DNA of 64,000 nt from NCBI GenBank assembly GCA_019802505.1, contig JAFMOC010000260.1, positions 124,001 to 188,000 on the forward strand, given 5' to 3'. Positions 22,608 through 33,445 of this stretch are shown here, one piece after another. The stretch is from Corydoras sp. C115 (taxonomy: Eukaryota; Chordata; Actinopteri; Siluriformes; Callichthyidae). A program made the position numbers and the translations under genes. Under the pieces are notes generated by a model. That model searched no databases. It saw only the letters and a program-made list of their open reading frames with translations, and was not told where the DNA came from. How positions within the stretch are numbered: the first letter of the stretch is position 1; each line of letters opens with the position of its first letter.

Positions 22608-25600
22608 GCACTCAGTTACTGATACTGAAACAGTTCATCTGTATTGCATATGATTACAAGCCTAATTCATTCATTATCTCCCGCTTTATCCTCTATTAGG
22701 GTCGCGGGGGGGGTTCCCCCATGCCCATCCAGGGGAGAACGTCTCGGGCGCTGGGCAGATAGACCCAGGACAGGGCGCCAATCCATCGCTGGGCACACAC
22801 TCACTCACACAGACACACTCTATATGGGGCAATTTGGAGAATTCAATTGACTTGATCCATGTTTTTGGACTGTGGGAGGAAACCGGAGAACCCGGAGGAA
22901 ACCCACGCGGACATGGGGAGAACATGGAAACTCCACCCAGATGGGGATTCGAACCGGGAATCCCTAGTGGTGAGAGGCGAACGTGCTAACCACTAATTAC
23001 TAAACCGCCCGATTACAATCATAATTTTTAAAATGTTCAGAATGATAAATACCGCTCACTGGTACAGCCACTAAACTCCTGTCCCCGTGTGTCAAAGCCC
23101 ACCACCAAGCCTCTGATACCCAGGTCAGGGAAACACTTTGCCAAGTACATGTACATCCCCTGAAACACAGTTACACAAAGCCATTTAAAATCATAAAAAC
23201 CAATACAGCACTTCCAAAAATACACTGAATAATAATGCAGTCGGAAGAGGAAACCCCAGGAGTCCATGTCCACAATGGTCTAGCAGCTGGTGGTGGCGCC
23301 ATTACTGTATGGGGTTTATTTCACAAGCGTTCCAGGTGAATGCTGCACGTGTCCCCGATCACTAGGGGTGAGCTGCAATATTCGCCGATTCGATTCGGAG
23401 AACCGTAGTCGACTATGAACCTCATAGTCGAATGTACCATTTTGACCACATGGGGGCGCCCATGGCTGCTGCTAAGCATTAGTTTTTACATGACATGTCT
23501 TTGTTTTCGTTATATATATATAGCTTTTTGTCAAATAAAATCATCCTAATTTCTGTTAATATTTTTTTTAAATGATGTGTGCGCTTTAACAATAGGCTAC
23601 ACATTAATAAAGCAAGTAAAATATAAAGAAAAAAAAATCTTTTTTAAAAACCACGCTTATAGCGCCATCTTGTGGTGAAATTTTAACTGACTCGACTATC
23701 AGTCGACTTTAGGGAAAATCTGACGAATCAGATTCGACTATGAAAATCCTTAGTTGAAGACACCCCTACCGATCACCCCCCCCAAATTACAACATTTTAG
23801 GTCCTGCATTCATTTTAATAGGTTTTGCCTCTTCCTACGAGACAATGTGACGTCTCACGCATTGGGCAACATGTGGTTACCCAATGGTTAGAGGAACATC
23901 ATCAGTGTTTGGGATCATGCCATTTCCACCAAAGTCGGCAGATCTCAACGCTTTCAAATCGTTTTGCAGAACGTCCAAAGCCCGGCCATCACCACATTGC
24001 AGTTAAACCAGTGCTTCTCAAATAGGGGGGCGCAGTGCGGTGTCTGGGGGGGGCGCATAACAAGAAATCACAGAGCAAGTGATATTAAGTGTACTGAACA
24101 AACCCTCAAGAGAAAACATGAAGAAATATTTAACAGGAACGACAGAGAGGGACGAAGATAATGAGAGCAACAAAAGTCAACCGAAAGTTAAATGTCGAAG
24201 CGAATGCAGCGCCTGGCTTCACTGTAACTGTAACTTCACTGTAACTGAGGTGGGAGACGAAGAAAGACTGGTGTGTCTTCTGTGTCTTTAAATGTTGGCA
24301 GCGGACAGCGTGAAGCCAAATAAATAAAGGCGTCACTTAAAGACATTACACCCCAATCAATTAAAGACATTACACCCCGATCAATTAAAGACATTACACC
24401 CCCATCAATTAAAGACATTACACCCCGATCAATTAAAGACATTACACCCCCATCAATTAAAGACATTACACCCCGACCAATTAAAGACATCACACCCCCA
24501 TCAATTAAAGACATTACACCCCGATCAATTAAAGACATTACACCCCGTTCAATTAAAGACATTACACCCCGATCAATTAAAGACATTACACCCCGATCAA
24601 TTAAAGACATTACACCCCGATCAATTAAAGACATTACACCCCCATCAATTAAAGACATTACACCCCGATCAATTAAAGACATTACACCCCGATCAATTAA
24701 AGACATTACACCCCCATCAATTAAAGATCAATTAAAGACATTACACCCCATCAATTAAAGACATTACCCCATCAATTAAAGACATTACACCCCGATCAAT
24801 TAAAGACATTACACCCGATCAATTAAAGACATTACACCCCCATCAATTAAAGACATCACACCCCGATCAATTAAAGACATTACACCCCGATCAATTAAAG
24901 ACATTACACCCCAATTAAAGACATCACACCCCGATCAATTAAAGACATTACACCCCGATCAATTAAAAGACATTACACCCCCATCAATTAAAGACATCAC
25001 ACCCCGATCAATTAAAGACATCACACCCCGATCAATTAAAGACATCACACCCCCATCAATTAAAGACATCACACCCCGATCACACCCCCATCAATTAAAG
25101 ACATCACACCCCCATCAATTAAAGACATTCACACCCCCATCAATTAAAGACATTACACCCCATCAATTAAAGACATTACACCCCCATCAATTAAAGACAT
25201 TACACCCCCATCAATTAAAGACATTACACCCCCATCAATTAAAGACATTACACCCCCATCAATTAAAGACATTACACCCCCATCAATTAAAGACATTACA
25301 CCCCCATCAATTAAAGACATTACACCCCCATCAATTAAAGACATTACACCCCGATCAATTAAAGACATTACACCCCGATCAATTAAAGACATTACACCCC
25401 GATCAATTAAAGACATGACACCCCGATCAATTAAAGACATGACACCCCGATCAATTAAAGACATTACACCCCGATCAATTAAAGACATTACACCCCCATC
25501 AATTAAAGACATTACACCCCGATCAATTAAAGACATCACACCCCGATCAATTAAAGACATCACACCCCGATGATGTCCCCGATCAATTAAAGACATCACA

Positions 25601-28600
25601 CCCCGATGATGTCCCCGATCAATTAAAGACATTACACCCCGATCAATTAAAGACATTACACCCCGATCAATTTAAGACATTACACCCCCATCAATTAAAG
25701 ACATTACACCCCGATCAATTAAAGACATTACACCCCAATCAATTAAAGACATTACACCCCGATCAATTAAAGACTTTACACCCCGATCAATTAAAGACAT
25801 TACACCCCCATCAATTAAAGACATTACACCCCCATCAATTAAAGACATTACACCCCAATCAATTAAAGACATTACACCCCGATCAATTAAAGACATTACA
25901 CCCCCATCAATTAAAGACATTACACCCCGATCAATTAAAGACATTACACCCCAATCAATTAAAGACATTACACCCCGATCAATTAAAGACATTACACCCC
26001 GATCAATTAAAGACATTACACCCCGATCAATTAAAGACATTACACCCCCATCAATTAAAGACATTACACCCCGATCAATTAAAGACATGACACCCCCATC
26101 AATTAAAGACATTACACCCCGATCAATTAAAGACATTACACCCCCATCAATTAAAGACATTACACCCCGATCACACTGATAACCGCTTGAGTTTTTTAAT
26201 CGTAAACGTGACGAGTATAACCAGCAATTATAACGCTTTATGAAAGCTACTTCAGAAAAGCTGTGCTGCTAAACGGACGTGTTGGAGACATTAGTTCTGA
26301 CTTCCTCAAAAAAAAACAAAAAAAAAAAACAGCACAAATTGTTGTATTCATTTTTGTTTTGTAGTTTAAAGTGTTAATAATAAATTGAGCTCCTGAATTA
26401 ATGTTGCTGATGAATTTGAATTTATTATTATTTATTGATTTTATTTCATTTCATTTTCAGTATCAAATGCCAGTCAGTTCACAAATGTTTCTCGTTTAAA
26501 TAAGGACTTCATTCGTTTCTGTTACAAAATAAAAAAAACAAAGTTAATAAAATGATTCTTTGTTCTCAGTTGATCTATATTTCTTTCCTTTTTGTTTTCT
26601 TCATTGTTAATAAGGAGACATCGTTATAAAAGAGGTGTATTTATAACAAATTTATAGACAAATCATACTACAGTGGGCGTGTAAAAATACTTTTTCATCC
26701 CATTTTGTCATGTACGGGAGGGAGGGGGGGGCGCAAAATGTTTTCTTCTTCCTGGGGGGGGGGGCTTAACAGAAAATAATTGAGAATCACGGAGATATAC
26801 ACATGCAGCCATTTCACAGACCGACCTGTGTGGACTGGATGACGGTCAGATCGTTCACACGGGAAAAGCCAGCACCCATCGCTGCTCGAAGTCCAGCAGT
26901 TCCAAACGTCATGCGAGTGCACAGCCTCCTGCGCAGCTCCTCCACGTGGCCCTCCTGCAGCAGCCTCTGAATCTGGGCCTGCGTTGCAGCATTCTAACAC
27001 CAATAAACAAATCACAGATATATTTAACATACAGCATAGGATATGGTTAACATAAAAGTTGGGAATGAAATGTCAGTATCCCGGGGTGTGTAGGGACTAG
27101 GGCTGTATTCAACTACATATTTTTGTAGTCGAATCTGATTCGTCAGATTTTCCCTATAGTCGACTGATAGTCGAATCAGTTAAAAATTTCGCTATAAGCG
27201 TAGTTTTTAAAAAAAGATTTTTCTAACAAAAGAAAACCTTTTTTTTGTTTTTGTTTTTTCTTTTTTTTCTAGAAATTAGGATGATTTTATTTGACAAAAG
27301 GCTATATATATAACGAAAACAAAGACATTTCATGTAAAAAATAATGCTTAGCAGCAGCCATGGGCGCCCCCATGTGGTCAAAATGGTACATTCGACTATG
27401 AGGTTCATAGTCGACTACGGTTCTCCGAATCGAATCGTCGAATCAGCGAATATTGCAGCTCACCCCTAGTAGGGACTAAAGTTTTAATCTCCAACATATG
27501 CATGTACATTGAAATTTGGTCATTTTGCAGACGCTTTTATCCAAAGCGACTTACAGGGATCCTAACTTGATGGTAAGGTCACAGGGTTTGGCCACAGCAT
27601 CCCTGGAGCAATGAGGATTAAGGCTCAACGACCCACATTGGTAACTTCAGTGGTCCTGGGATTTGAACCCACAACCTTTTTTGATAGCCCAACACCCTAA
27701 CCACTGAGCTACCACGCCCTGGGTAAGCACCATTAAGCCATCTACACGATACAAGTGCTTTTGTTTTAAATTGAGTTCAATCTGATTGTTCAACAGTCTC
27801 AGGTTCTCATTCATCCTTCAGAATACACTTCCCAGCCCTGCTGTAGCTTACAGAAATATGTTTCTATGGTTTTATCCATCCATTATCTTCCGCTTTATCC
27901 TCTATTGGGGTCGCGGGGGGAGGGGGGGTCGCGGGGGGAGGACATGGAAACTCCACCCAGATGGGGATTCGAATCGGGAATCCCTAGTGCTGAGAGGAGA
28001 ACGTGCTAAACCACTAAGCCACCGTGCCACCTTGATCCAATCTAATCTATCCAACCATTATCTTCCACTTTATCCTCTACTAGGGTCGCGGGGGGAGGAG
28101 GGGGAGGGTTCCCCATGCCCATCCAGGGGAGAACGTCTCGGGCGCTGGGCAGATAGACCCAGGACAGGGCGCCAATCTATCGCTGGGCACACACTCACTC
28201 ACACAGACACACTCTATATGGGGCAATTTGGAGAACTCAATTGACTTGATCCATGTTTTTGGACTGTGGGAGGAAACCGGAGAACCCGGAGGAAACCCAC
28301 GCGGACACGGGGAGAACATGGAAAGTCCACCCAGATGGGGATTCGAACCGGGAATCCCTAGTGCTGAGAGGAGAACGTGCAAAACCACTAAGACCCTGTG
28401 CCGCCCTATATGGTTTTACTTTATTAAACTACAGAAGCAGGTACGGTTATAACGCTGAGCTTTAATTAACGGGAACTCTACAGCTTTCTGCAAAATAGGT
28501 CATAATCTCATTGTTGCACTAGAAAATGTGCATCATTATTTTTTATTATTTATTATTTTTTATTATTTATTGTTTTTTTTTTTTGATTATGGTATTTCTA

Positions 28601-30745
28601 GTCCATACGTCAAACAGGATTTAGTTAGATTTGGTACCAATAACAAAAATAGAGCAAAGTTTGCATTATGTGGTGAATAAGGTTTTATATTGAAGTCCTG
28701 TAGCTTTTTTTTAACGTCACCCGTCACACACGGGACAAAAGCCAGGCGTTCAGATTGGTTTCTGCAGCTTTAAAGCACAGATCACCAGCCAGATGGCATT
28801 AAACATTACAGCCGCAGTTCTCCACTGCTAAAGAACATTAATAGAACAGGGGGTTTGAGGTCATGCACTAAATTAGTAGGACTGCACTTTACGGCGGCTT
28901 TCACTTCCTTTTTGCAACTGAGTGCAGATAATGCAGATCAGAAGTAAACGCGAGCTACAAACTGCAAAACAACGTAAACCACGACATTAAGGTCAAACCA
29001 GGTCACCCGTACTAAAAATAAAGGTTGGAATCGAATCATTCACAAGTTCGTAAAATATATATATATCTTATATATCTTACCAATAGCAAACACAGTGGAG
29101 TCATTAACTCAGTAAACGTTCAATCTAATCTGATCAATCCATCCATTATCTTCTGCTTTATCCTCTACTAGGGTCGTGGGGGGGGGGGGGGTGTTCCCCC
29201 ATGCCCGTCCAGGGGAGAACGTTTCGGACGCTGGGCAGATAGACCCAGGACAGGGAGCCAATCCATCACTGGGCACACACACACTCTATATGGGGCAATT
29301 TGGAGAACTCAATTGACTTGATCCATGTTTTTGGACTGTGGGAGGAAACCCATGCGGACACGGGGAGAACATGAAAACTCCACCCAGATGGGGATTCGAA
29401 CCGGGAATCCCTAGCGCTGAGAGGAGAACATGCTAAACCACTAAGTCACCGTGCCGCCTTGATCCAATCTAATCTATCCAACCATTATCTTCCACTTTAT
29501 CCTCTACTAGGGTCGCAGGGGGAGGAGGAGGGGGGGTTCCCCCATGCCCATCCAGGGGAGAACGTTTCAAGCGCTGGGCAGATACACCCAGGACAGGACG
29601 CCAATCCATCGCTGGGGACACAGACACACTCCATATGGGGCAATTTGGAGAACTCAATTGACTTGATCCATGTTTTTGGACTGTGGGAGGAAACCCATGC
29701 GGACACGGGGAGAACATGGAAACTCCACCCAGATGGGGATTCGAACCGGGAATCCCTAGTGCTGAGAGGAGAACGTACTAAACCACTAAGCCACCATGCC
29801 ACCTTGATCCAATCTAATCTATCCAACCATTATCTTCCACTTTATCCTCTATTAGGGTCGCAGGGGGAGTTCCCCATGCCCATCCAGGGGAGAACCTTTC
29901 GGGCGCTGGGCAGATACACCCAGGACAGGGCGCCAATCCATCGCAGGACACACACTCACTCACACAGACACACTCTATATGGGGCAATTTTGGAGAACTC
30001 AATTGACTTGATCCATGTTTTTGGACTGTGGGAGGAAACCGGAGAACCCGGGGGAAACCCACGCGGACACGGGGAGAACATGGAAACTCCACCCAGATGG
30101 GGATTCCAACCGGGAATCCCTAGCGCTGAGAGGAGAACATGCTAAACCACTAAGCCACCTTGATCCAATCTAATCTATCCAACCATTATCTTCCACTTTA
30201 TCCTCTACTAGGGTCGCAGGGGGAGTTCCCCATGCCCATCCAGGGGAGAACCTTTCGGGCGCTGGGCAGATATACCCAGGACAGGGCGCCAATCCATCGC
30301 AGGACACACAGACACACTCTATATGGGGCAATTTGGAGAACTCAATTGAATTGGTCCATGTTTTTGGACTGTGGGAGGAAAGCGGAGAACCCGGAGGAAA
30401 CCCACGCGGACACGGGGAGGACATGGAAACTCCATCCAGATGGGGATTCGAACCGGGAATCCCTAGTGCTGAGAGGAGAACATGCTAAACCACTAAACCA
30501 CCGTGCCGCCCTTTAATCTGATCTAATCTAAGGCAGCAGTGAGATCAGATTTGCTTTACACGGATTCTGCTGCATCACACGGCTGTACGGATGACGGTAT
30601 TGCTGGTGTGTGGTTCTGCGGTTCTTCGGAACGGAACCCTGACCTGATCCCAGCGGATCCACTGCTTCACCAGCGGCTCCAGACCCGCATCCCCGCCGCT
30701 CCTCAGCACGTTCGAGTTGGCGTCGAGCTCCGCGTTCGACCACAT
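14305..30745 (-). CDS. pgm2l1: Phosphoglucomutase 2-like 1 (glucose-1,6-bisphosphate synthase), complete, 14 exons
   Basis: Cytosolic alpha-D-phosphohexomutase. The family member PGM2L1 makes glucose-1,6-bisphosphate, the activator of phosphoglucomutases, from 1,3-bisphosphoglycerate. Exons in transcript order: 30745-30644, 26993-26826, 23159-23053, 21903-21819, 21727-21644, 20431-20238, 20150-19961, 19115-19018, 18426-18246, 17547-17454, 17282-17153, 16749-16560, 15744-15611, 14407-14305. All junctions are GT-AG and phases close to 619 codons plus stop. Active-site Ser172 in TASHN; metal loop DPDADR 329-334; sugar loop EESIG 431-435; phosphate-binding RTSGTEPK 565-572. PGM2L1 is preferred over PGM2 because of GMYMYL, ASHNRKEDNGYKVYW, FHGVGHDYVQ and GFLCG, as I recall the vertebrate paralogues. 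The start ATG at 30745 gives a 34-residue first exon of expected size. Introns are packed with mobile DNA; no coding exon is hit. Confidence 0.95.
15868..15941. repeat. (TA)n microsatellite, left part
   Basis: About 37 TA units in pgm2l1 intron 12, separated from the right part (16313-16378) by a SINE-A, so the SINE probably inserted into a TA array. The right part continues into (CA)n and (TACA)n to about 16418. Confidence 0.9.
15942..16312 (+). mobile_element. SINE-A, full length, inside a (TA)n array
   Basis: Head at 15943 (GGCGGCACGGTGGCTTAG), (TGAA)n tail to about 16312; TA repeats on both sides hide any target duplication. Confidence 0.85.
16313..16418. repeat. (TA)n / (CA)n / (TACA)n compound microsatellite
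   Basis: Right flank of the SINE-A; long alternating purine-pyrimidine run. Confidence 0.9.
18574..18962 (+). mobile_element. hAT-type MITE, copy a
   Basis: Reference entry for this family. A non-autonomous element of about 370-450 bp with ends TAGGGGTG ... CACCCCTA, internal phrases ATAGTCGAATCTGATT, CACCACAAGATGGCGCTATA and CCATGGGCGCCCCCATGTGG, and subterminal TAGTCGACTA palindromes. It has no coding capacity. This copy (3' end mutated to CACCCCGA) lies in pgm2l1 intron 8 and is flanked by the 8-bp duplication ATAAATAT (18566-18573, 18963-18970). An 8-bp duplication is the hAT signature. Confidence 0.85.
20536..20879 (+). mobile_element. SINE-A, near full length
   Basis: pgm2l1 intron 5; head GCGGCACGATGGCTAAG, tail GATAATGGATGG. 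Confidence 0.85.
20950..21484 (-). mobile_element. pogo/Tigger-like transposon remnant (transposase C-terminal part)
   Basis: On the minus strand one frame reads ELAVIPGGLNKELRPLDV (near 21240-21290), the LAVIPGGLT-LQPLDVSVN motif of pogo/Tigger/jerky DDE transposases. A neighbouring frame reads LLVCDSMRAH just upstream, the strand around the second catalytic Asp. The two are in different frames, so the gene is broken. The end phrase CGCCTCATAGTCCGGAAAATACGGCA (21459-21484) looks like the terminal region of such elements in fish. In pgm2l1 intron 5; GC-rich relative to its surroundings. Confidence 0.65.
22207..22503 (+). mobile_element. SINE-A, 3' truncated
   Basis: pgm2l1 intron 3. Sequence stops at GGGCATGGGGAACCC without the usual end and tail. 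Confidence 0.85.
22567..22606. repeat. (CA)n microsatellite
   Basis: About 19 CA units between two oppositely oriented SINE-A copies. Confidence 0.9.
22667..23010 (-). mobile_element. SINE-A, full length, inverted relative to the copy at 22207
   Basis: Flanked by GATTACAAGCCTAAT / GATTACAATCATAAT, an imperfect 15-bp target duplication. Confidence 0.85.
23260..24000 (+). mobile_element. Tc1/mariner-like transposase remnant, interrupted by a MITE
   Basis: Conceptual pieces GGAITVWGLF (about 23290-23325), VTQWLEEHHQ (about 23872-23905) and PFPPKSADLN (about 23918-23950) resemble the G-VMVWG-F, VTQWLE and W-SPDLNPIE stretches of Tc1/mariner DDE transposases. They are in different frames and separated by an hAT-type MITE. 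Heavily decayed; pgm2l1 intron 2. Confidence 0.5.
23363..23768 (-). mobile_element. hAT-type MITE, copy b
   Basis: Perfect 8-bp target duplication CCGATCAC (23355-23362 and 23769-23776). Inserted into the Tc1-like remnant. Confidence 0.9.
24009..26792. mobile_element. Charlie-like hAT derivative filled by a minisatellite
   Basis: Left end CAGTGCTTCTCAAAT and right end AATTGAGAATCACGG (one mismatch in CACTG) are Charlie-type hAT inverted ends followed by G-rich stretches. The flanks AGTTAAAC (24001-24008) and AGATATAC (26793-26800) are a 6/8 match, as expected for an aged 8-bp duplication. A short open stretch at 24118-24216 starting MKKYLTG may be what is left of a transposase 5' end. Most of the interior is the 24-bp minisatellite at 24333-26172; the rest is AT-rich and non-coding. 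Lies in pgm2l1 intron 2 only 34 bp from exon 2. Confidence 0.65.
24333..26172. repeat. 24-bp minisatellite, about 76 units
   Basis: Unit ATCAATTAAAGACATTACAC plus CCC(G/C). Units differ mostly at a G/C/A position before ATCAATT and at ACATTACA/ACATCACA. A few units are shortened, and one variant (CGATGATGTCCC) occurs twice near 25570-25615. Because 24 is divisible by 3, the minus strand stays open as repeated MSLIDRGV in blocks of 156-167 codons. This is a property of the repeat; no splice or start context supports a protein. Confidence 0.95.
27098..27468 (+). mobile_element. hAT-type MITE, copy c
   Basis: pgm2l1 intron 1. Ends TAGGGCTG ... CACCCCTA with perfect 8-bp duplication GTAGGGAC (27090-27097, 27469-27476). 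Confidence 0.9.
27515..27722 (-). mobile_element. SINE-B
   Basis: pgm2l1 intron 1. Reverse orientation: tail phrase first (AGACGCTTTTATCCAAAGCG), B box complement GGATTTGAACC, head complement CTAACCACTGAGCTACCACG. Confidence 0.8.
27875..28031 (-). mobile_element. SINE-A with internal deletion
   Basis: Only the 3' end and the tRNA-like head remain; the middle is replaced by a duplicated GGTCGCGGGGGGAGG junction. Confidence 0.8.
28053..28406 (-). mobile_element. SINE-A, full length
   Basis: Preceded by TTGATCCAATCTAATCTATCC (28032), the same spacer that separates units of the array at 29134-30512. Confidence 0.85.
29134..30512 (-). mobile_element. Tandem array of four SINE-A copies
   Basis: Copies at about 29134-29458, 29480-29803, 29825-30158 and 30180-30512, all inverted. 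They are joined by nearly the same spacer (TTGATCCAATCTAATCTATC plus CAACC). Identical spacers mean amplification by tandem duplication of one inserted copy with its flank, not four insertions. pgm2l1 intron 1; the last copy ends about 130 bp from exon 1. Confidence 0.85.
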
Positions 30746-30990
30746 GCTAAACACCCGGCGCCGCTCGCCCGACGCGGCCTCACGAACAGAGACGGCAGCG
30801 CAGCGCAGCGAGCCGTCGGTTCGAGCCGCGGGGCCGGATCAGCTGCACGGACCCGGAGCGGAGGCCATGACGCCGGCGACGCCGAGCCACTTCAGCCGCG
30901 CTGATCCGCTGGAGGCGCCGCGGCGCGGGAGTCTCGCGAGGTGTCGCGAGAGCCGCGAACGTAATAGAACCCAAGATGAGCGATGACAAC
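30640..30990. promoter_or_regulatory. CpG-rich promoter of pgm2l1, possibly bidirectional
   Basis: GC- and CpG-rich block around the first exon in an otherwise AT-rich region. TCTCGCGAG (30932-30940) and TCGCGAGA (30944-30951) form two near-complete, oppositely oriented TCTCGCGAGA elements, a known CpG-island promoter motif bound by BANP. They lie about 190-210 bp upstream of the pgm2l1 ATG. No TATA box seen. Confidence 0.6.
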
Positions 30991-31091
30991 AAAGTCATCG
31001 GCATCACGAAATGTACGTTAAAAAAACGTTCACACTGTGTTTGTTTAAAGATCGTTTTTTAGCTAATTAAACTATTAAAGCCCTCAGGGTG

Positions 31092-31423
31092 GGCGGCACG
31101 GTGGCTTAGTGCTTTAGCATGTTCTCCTCTCAGCGCTAGGGATTCCCGGTTCGAATCCCCATCTGGGTGGAGTTTCCATGTCCTCCCCGTGTCCGCGTGG
31201 GTTTCCTCCGGGTTCTCCGCTTTCATCCCACAGTCCAAAAACATGGATCAACTCAATCGAGTTCCCCAAATTGCCCCATATAGAGTGTGTGTGTGTGAGT
31301 GAGTGTGTGCCCAGTGATGGATTGGCGTCCTGTCCTGGGTGTATCTGCCCAGCGCCCGAGACGTTCTCCCTTGGACATTCGTTCGACCCTAATAGAGGAT
31401 AAAAGTGGAAGATAATGAATGAA
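31092..31423 (+). mobile_element. SINE-A
   Basis: Upstream of the pgm2l1 promoter. Slight 3' deletion (GGACATTCGTTCGACCC instead of the usual GGATGGGCATGGGG). Short flank match CCCTCA. Confidence 0.85.
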
Positions 31424-31432
31424 CCCTCATGG

Positions 31433-31436
<4 letters not shown>

Positions 31437-31467
<31 letters not shown>
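31437..31467. repeat. (CA)n microsatellite
   Basis: About 15 CA units between two SINE-A copies. Confidence 0.9.
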
Positions 31468-31468
<1 letters not shown>

Positions 31469-32064
31469 ATCCATTATCTTCCACTTTATCCTCTATTAGG
31501 GTCGGGGGGGGAGGGGGGTTCTCCATGCCCATCCAGGGGAGAACGTTTTGGGCACCTTGCAGGACAGGGTGCCAATCGATCGCTGGGCACACACTCACTC
31601 ACACAGACACACTCTATATGGGGCAATCTGGAGAATTCAATTTACCTTGATCCATGTTTTTGGACTGTGGGAGGAAACCGGAGGACCCGGAGGAAACCCA
31701 CGCGGACACGGGGAGAACATGGAAACTCCACCCAGGTTGGGATTTTATCCATCCATCCATTATCTTCTGCTTTATCCTCTATTAGGGTCGCGGTGGGGTT
31801 CCCCATGCCCATCCAGGGGAGAACGTTTTGGGCGCTGGGCAGATAGACCCAGGACAGGACGCCAATCTATCACTGGACACACACTCACTCACACAGACAC
31901 ACTCTATATGGGGCAATTTGGAGAATTCAATTGACTTGATCCATGTTTTTTGGACTGTGGGAGGAAACCGGAGAACCCGGAGGAAACCCACGCAGATCGG
32001 GATTCGAACCTGCGATCCCCAGCGCTGAGAGTGGACATGCTGACCACTAAGCCACCGTGCCTCG
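31469..32064 (-). mobile_element. Two adjacent SINE-A copies, first lacks its head
   Basis: 31469-31745 stops in the central part (CACCCAGGTTGGGATT). 31749-32064 is near full length with a small deletion before the head. Confidence 0.85.
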
Positions 32065-32104
32065 CTCACTTGTTTTATTTTTACTAAAATAAATGCAATA
32101 ATAG

Positions 32105-32464
32105 GGGCGGCACGGTGGCTTAGTGGTTTAGCATGTTCGCCTCTCAGCGCTAGGGATTCCCGGTTCGAATCCCCACCTGGGTGGAGTTTCCATGTTCTCC
32201 CCTTGTCTGCGTGGGTTTCCTCCGGGTTCTCCGGTTTCCTCCCACAGTCCAAAAACATGGATCAAGGTCAATTGAGTTCTCCAAATTGCCCCATATAGAG
32301 TGTGTCTGTGTGAGTGAGTGTGTGTCCAGCGATGGATTGGCGTCCTGTCCTGGGTGTATCTGCCCAGCGCCTGAGACGTTCTCCCCTGGATGGGCATGGG
32401 GAACCCCACCGCGACCCTAATATAGGATAAAGCAGAAGATAATGAATGAATGAATGAATGAATG
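32105..32464 (+). mobile_element. SINE-A, full length
   Basis: (TGAA)n tail of about six units; flanks share AAATGCAATAAT (32089 and 32468), a target duplication. Confidence 0.9.
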
Positions 32465-32590
32465 AATAAATGCAATAATGCAAACCTCCAACCAACCTAA
32501 ACTTTGGAACAAAAAAAATAAGGTTGCCTGGTGCTGATGATAAAAAAAAATAAAAACATCAGACATTTGACACTGAACTGCATTTTTAAT

Positions 32591-32941
32591 AATTCATTCA
32601 TTCATTATCTCCGCTTTATCCTCTATTAGGGTCGCGGTGGGGTTCCCCATGCCCATCCAGGGGAGAACGTTTCGGGCGCTGGGCAGATAGACCCAGGACA
32701 GGACGCCAATCCATCGCTGGGCACACACTCACTCACACAAACACACTCTATATGGGGCAATTTTTGAGAATTCAATTGACTTGATCCATGTTTTTTGGAC
32801 TGTGGGATGAAACCGGAGAACCCGGAGGAAACCCACACAGACACGGGGAGAACATGGAAACTCCACCCAGATGGGGATTCGAACCGGGAATCCCTAGCGC
32901 TGAGAGGAGAACGTGCTAAACCACTAAGCCACCGTGCCGCC
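32591..32941 (-). mobile_element. SINE-A, full length
   Basis: Flanked by GCATTTTTAATAA on both sides (about 32580 and 32942). Confidence 0.9.
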
Positions 32942-33445
32942 GCATTTTTAATAACCACACACAAAATAAATTTTCAGACGCATGTGATAATAATGAATAA
33001 AGATGATATCCTAAAGAATTGATGGTGTAATTTACAAAATGTTAACTTCTAGCTTTGTATTGTACTTTATTGTTATTTTACAAAAAAAAAAAAAAAAAGA
33101 AAAAAAAAACAGAATTACATAAATTACTTCATGGACCTGATCGACACTAAGAATTATTTAATTATAGTGGGTTTAAACTTAGTTAATATTAGTGGTTAAA
33201 ACTTTTTTTTGTGCTTTATATCAACAACATTTTTTATTAAAATTACATTAAATTTTAGTACAATGTGAACATTTCGTACTGATTGCAGAGAGGTAAACCT
33301 CATACATTATTCTGCAAATAGCAAGAGCAGCAGATCAAGTCTGTTATAATAATAAACTTGATACATAATTAATACAATTCTGCCATCTAGCGGTACAATT
33401 TAATATTACAAATCAAGATTGTATTAAAGAAGTCATCTATAACAC

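Noticed and set aside
24236..26160. Three minus-strand open frames made of MSLIDRGV repeats, as a possible repeat protein
   Set aside because: The openness follows from a 24-bp repeat unit; there is no non-repeat start, signal, splice context or conserved end.
24333..26172. CRISPR array
   Set aside because: Units are contiguous with no unique spacers; this is a minisatellite in a vertebrate genome.
14305..30745. Calling this gene pgm2 (phosphopentomutase) instead of pgm2l1
   Set aside because: The protein resembles PGM2L1 more in exons 2, 3, 5, 7 and 11 as I recall both human sequences; a tree would settle it.
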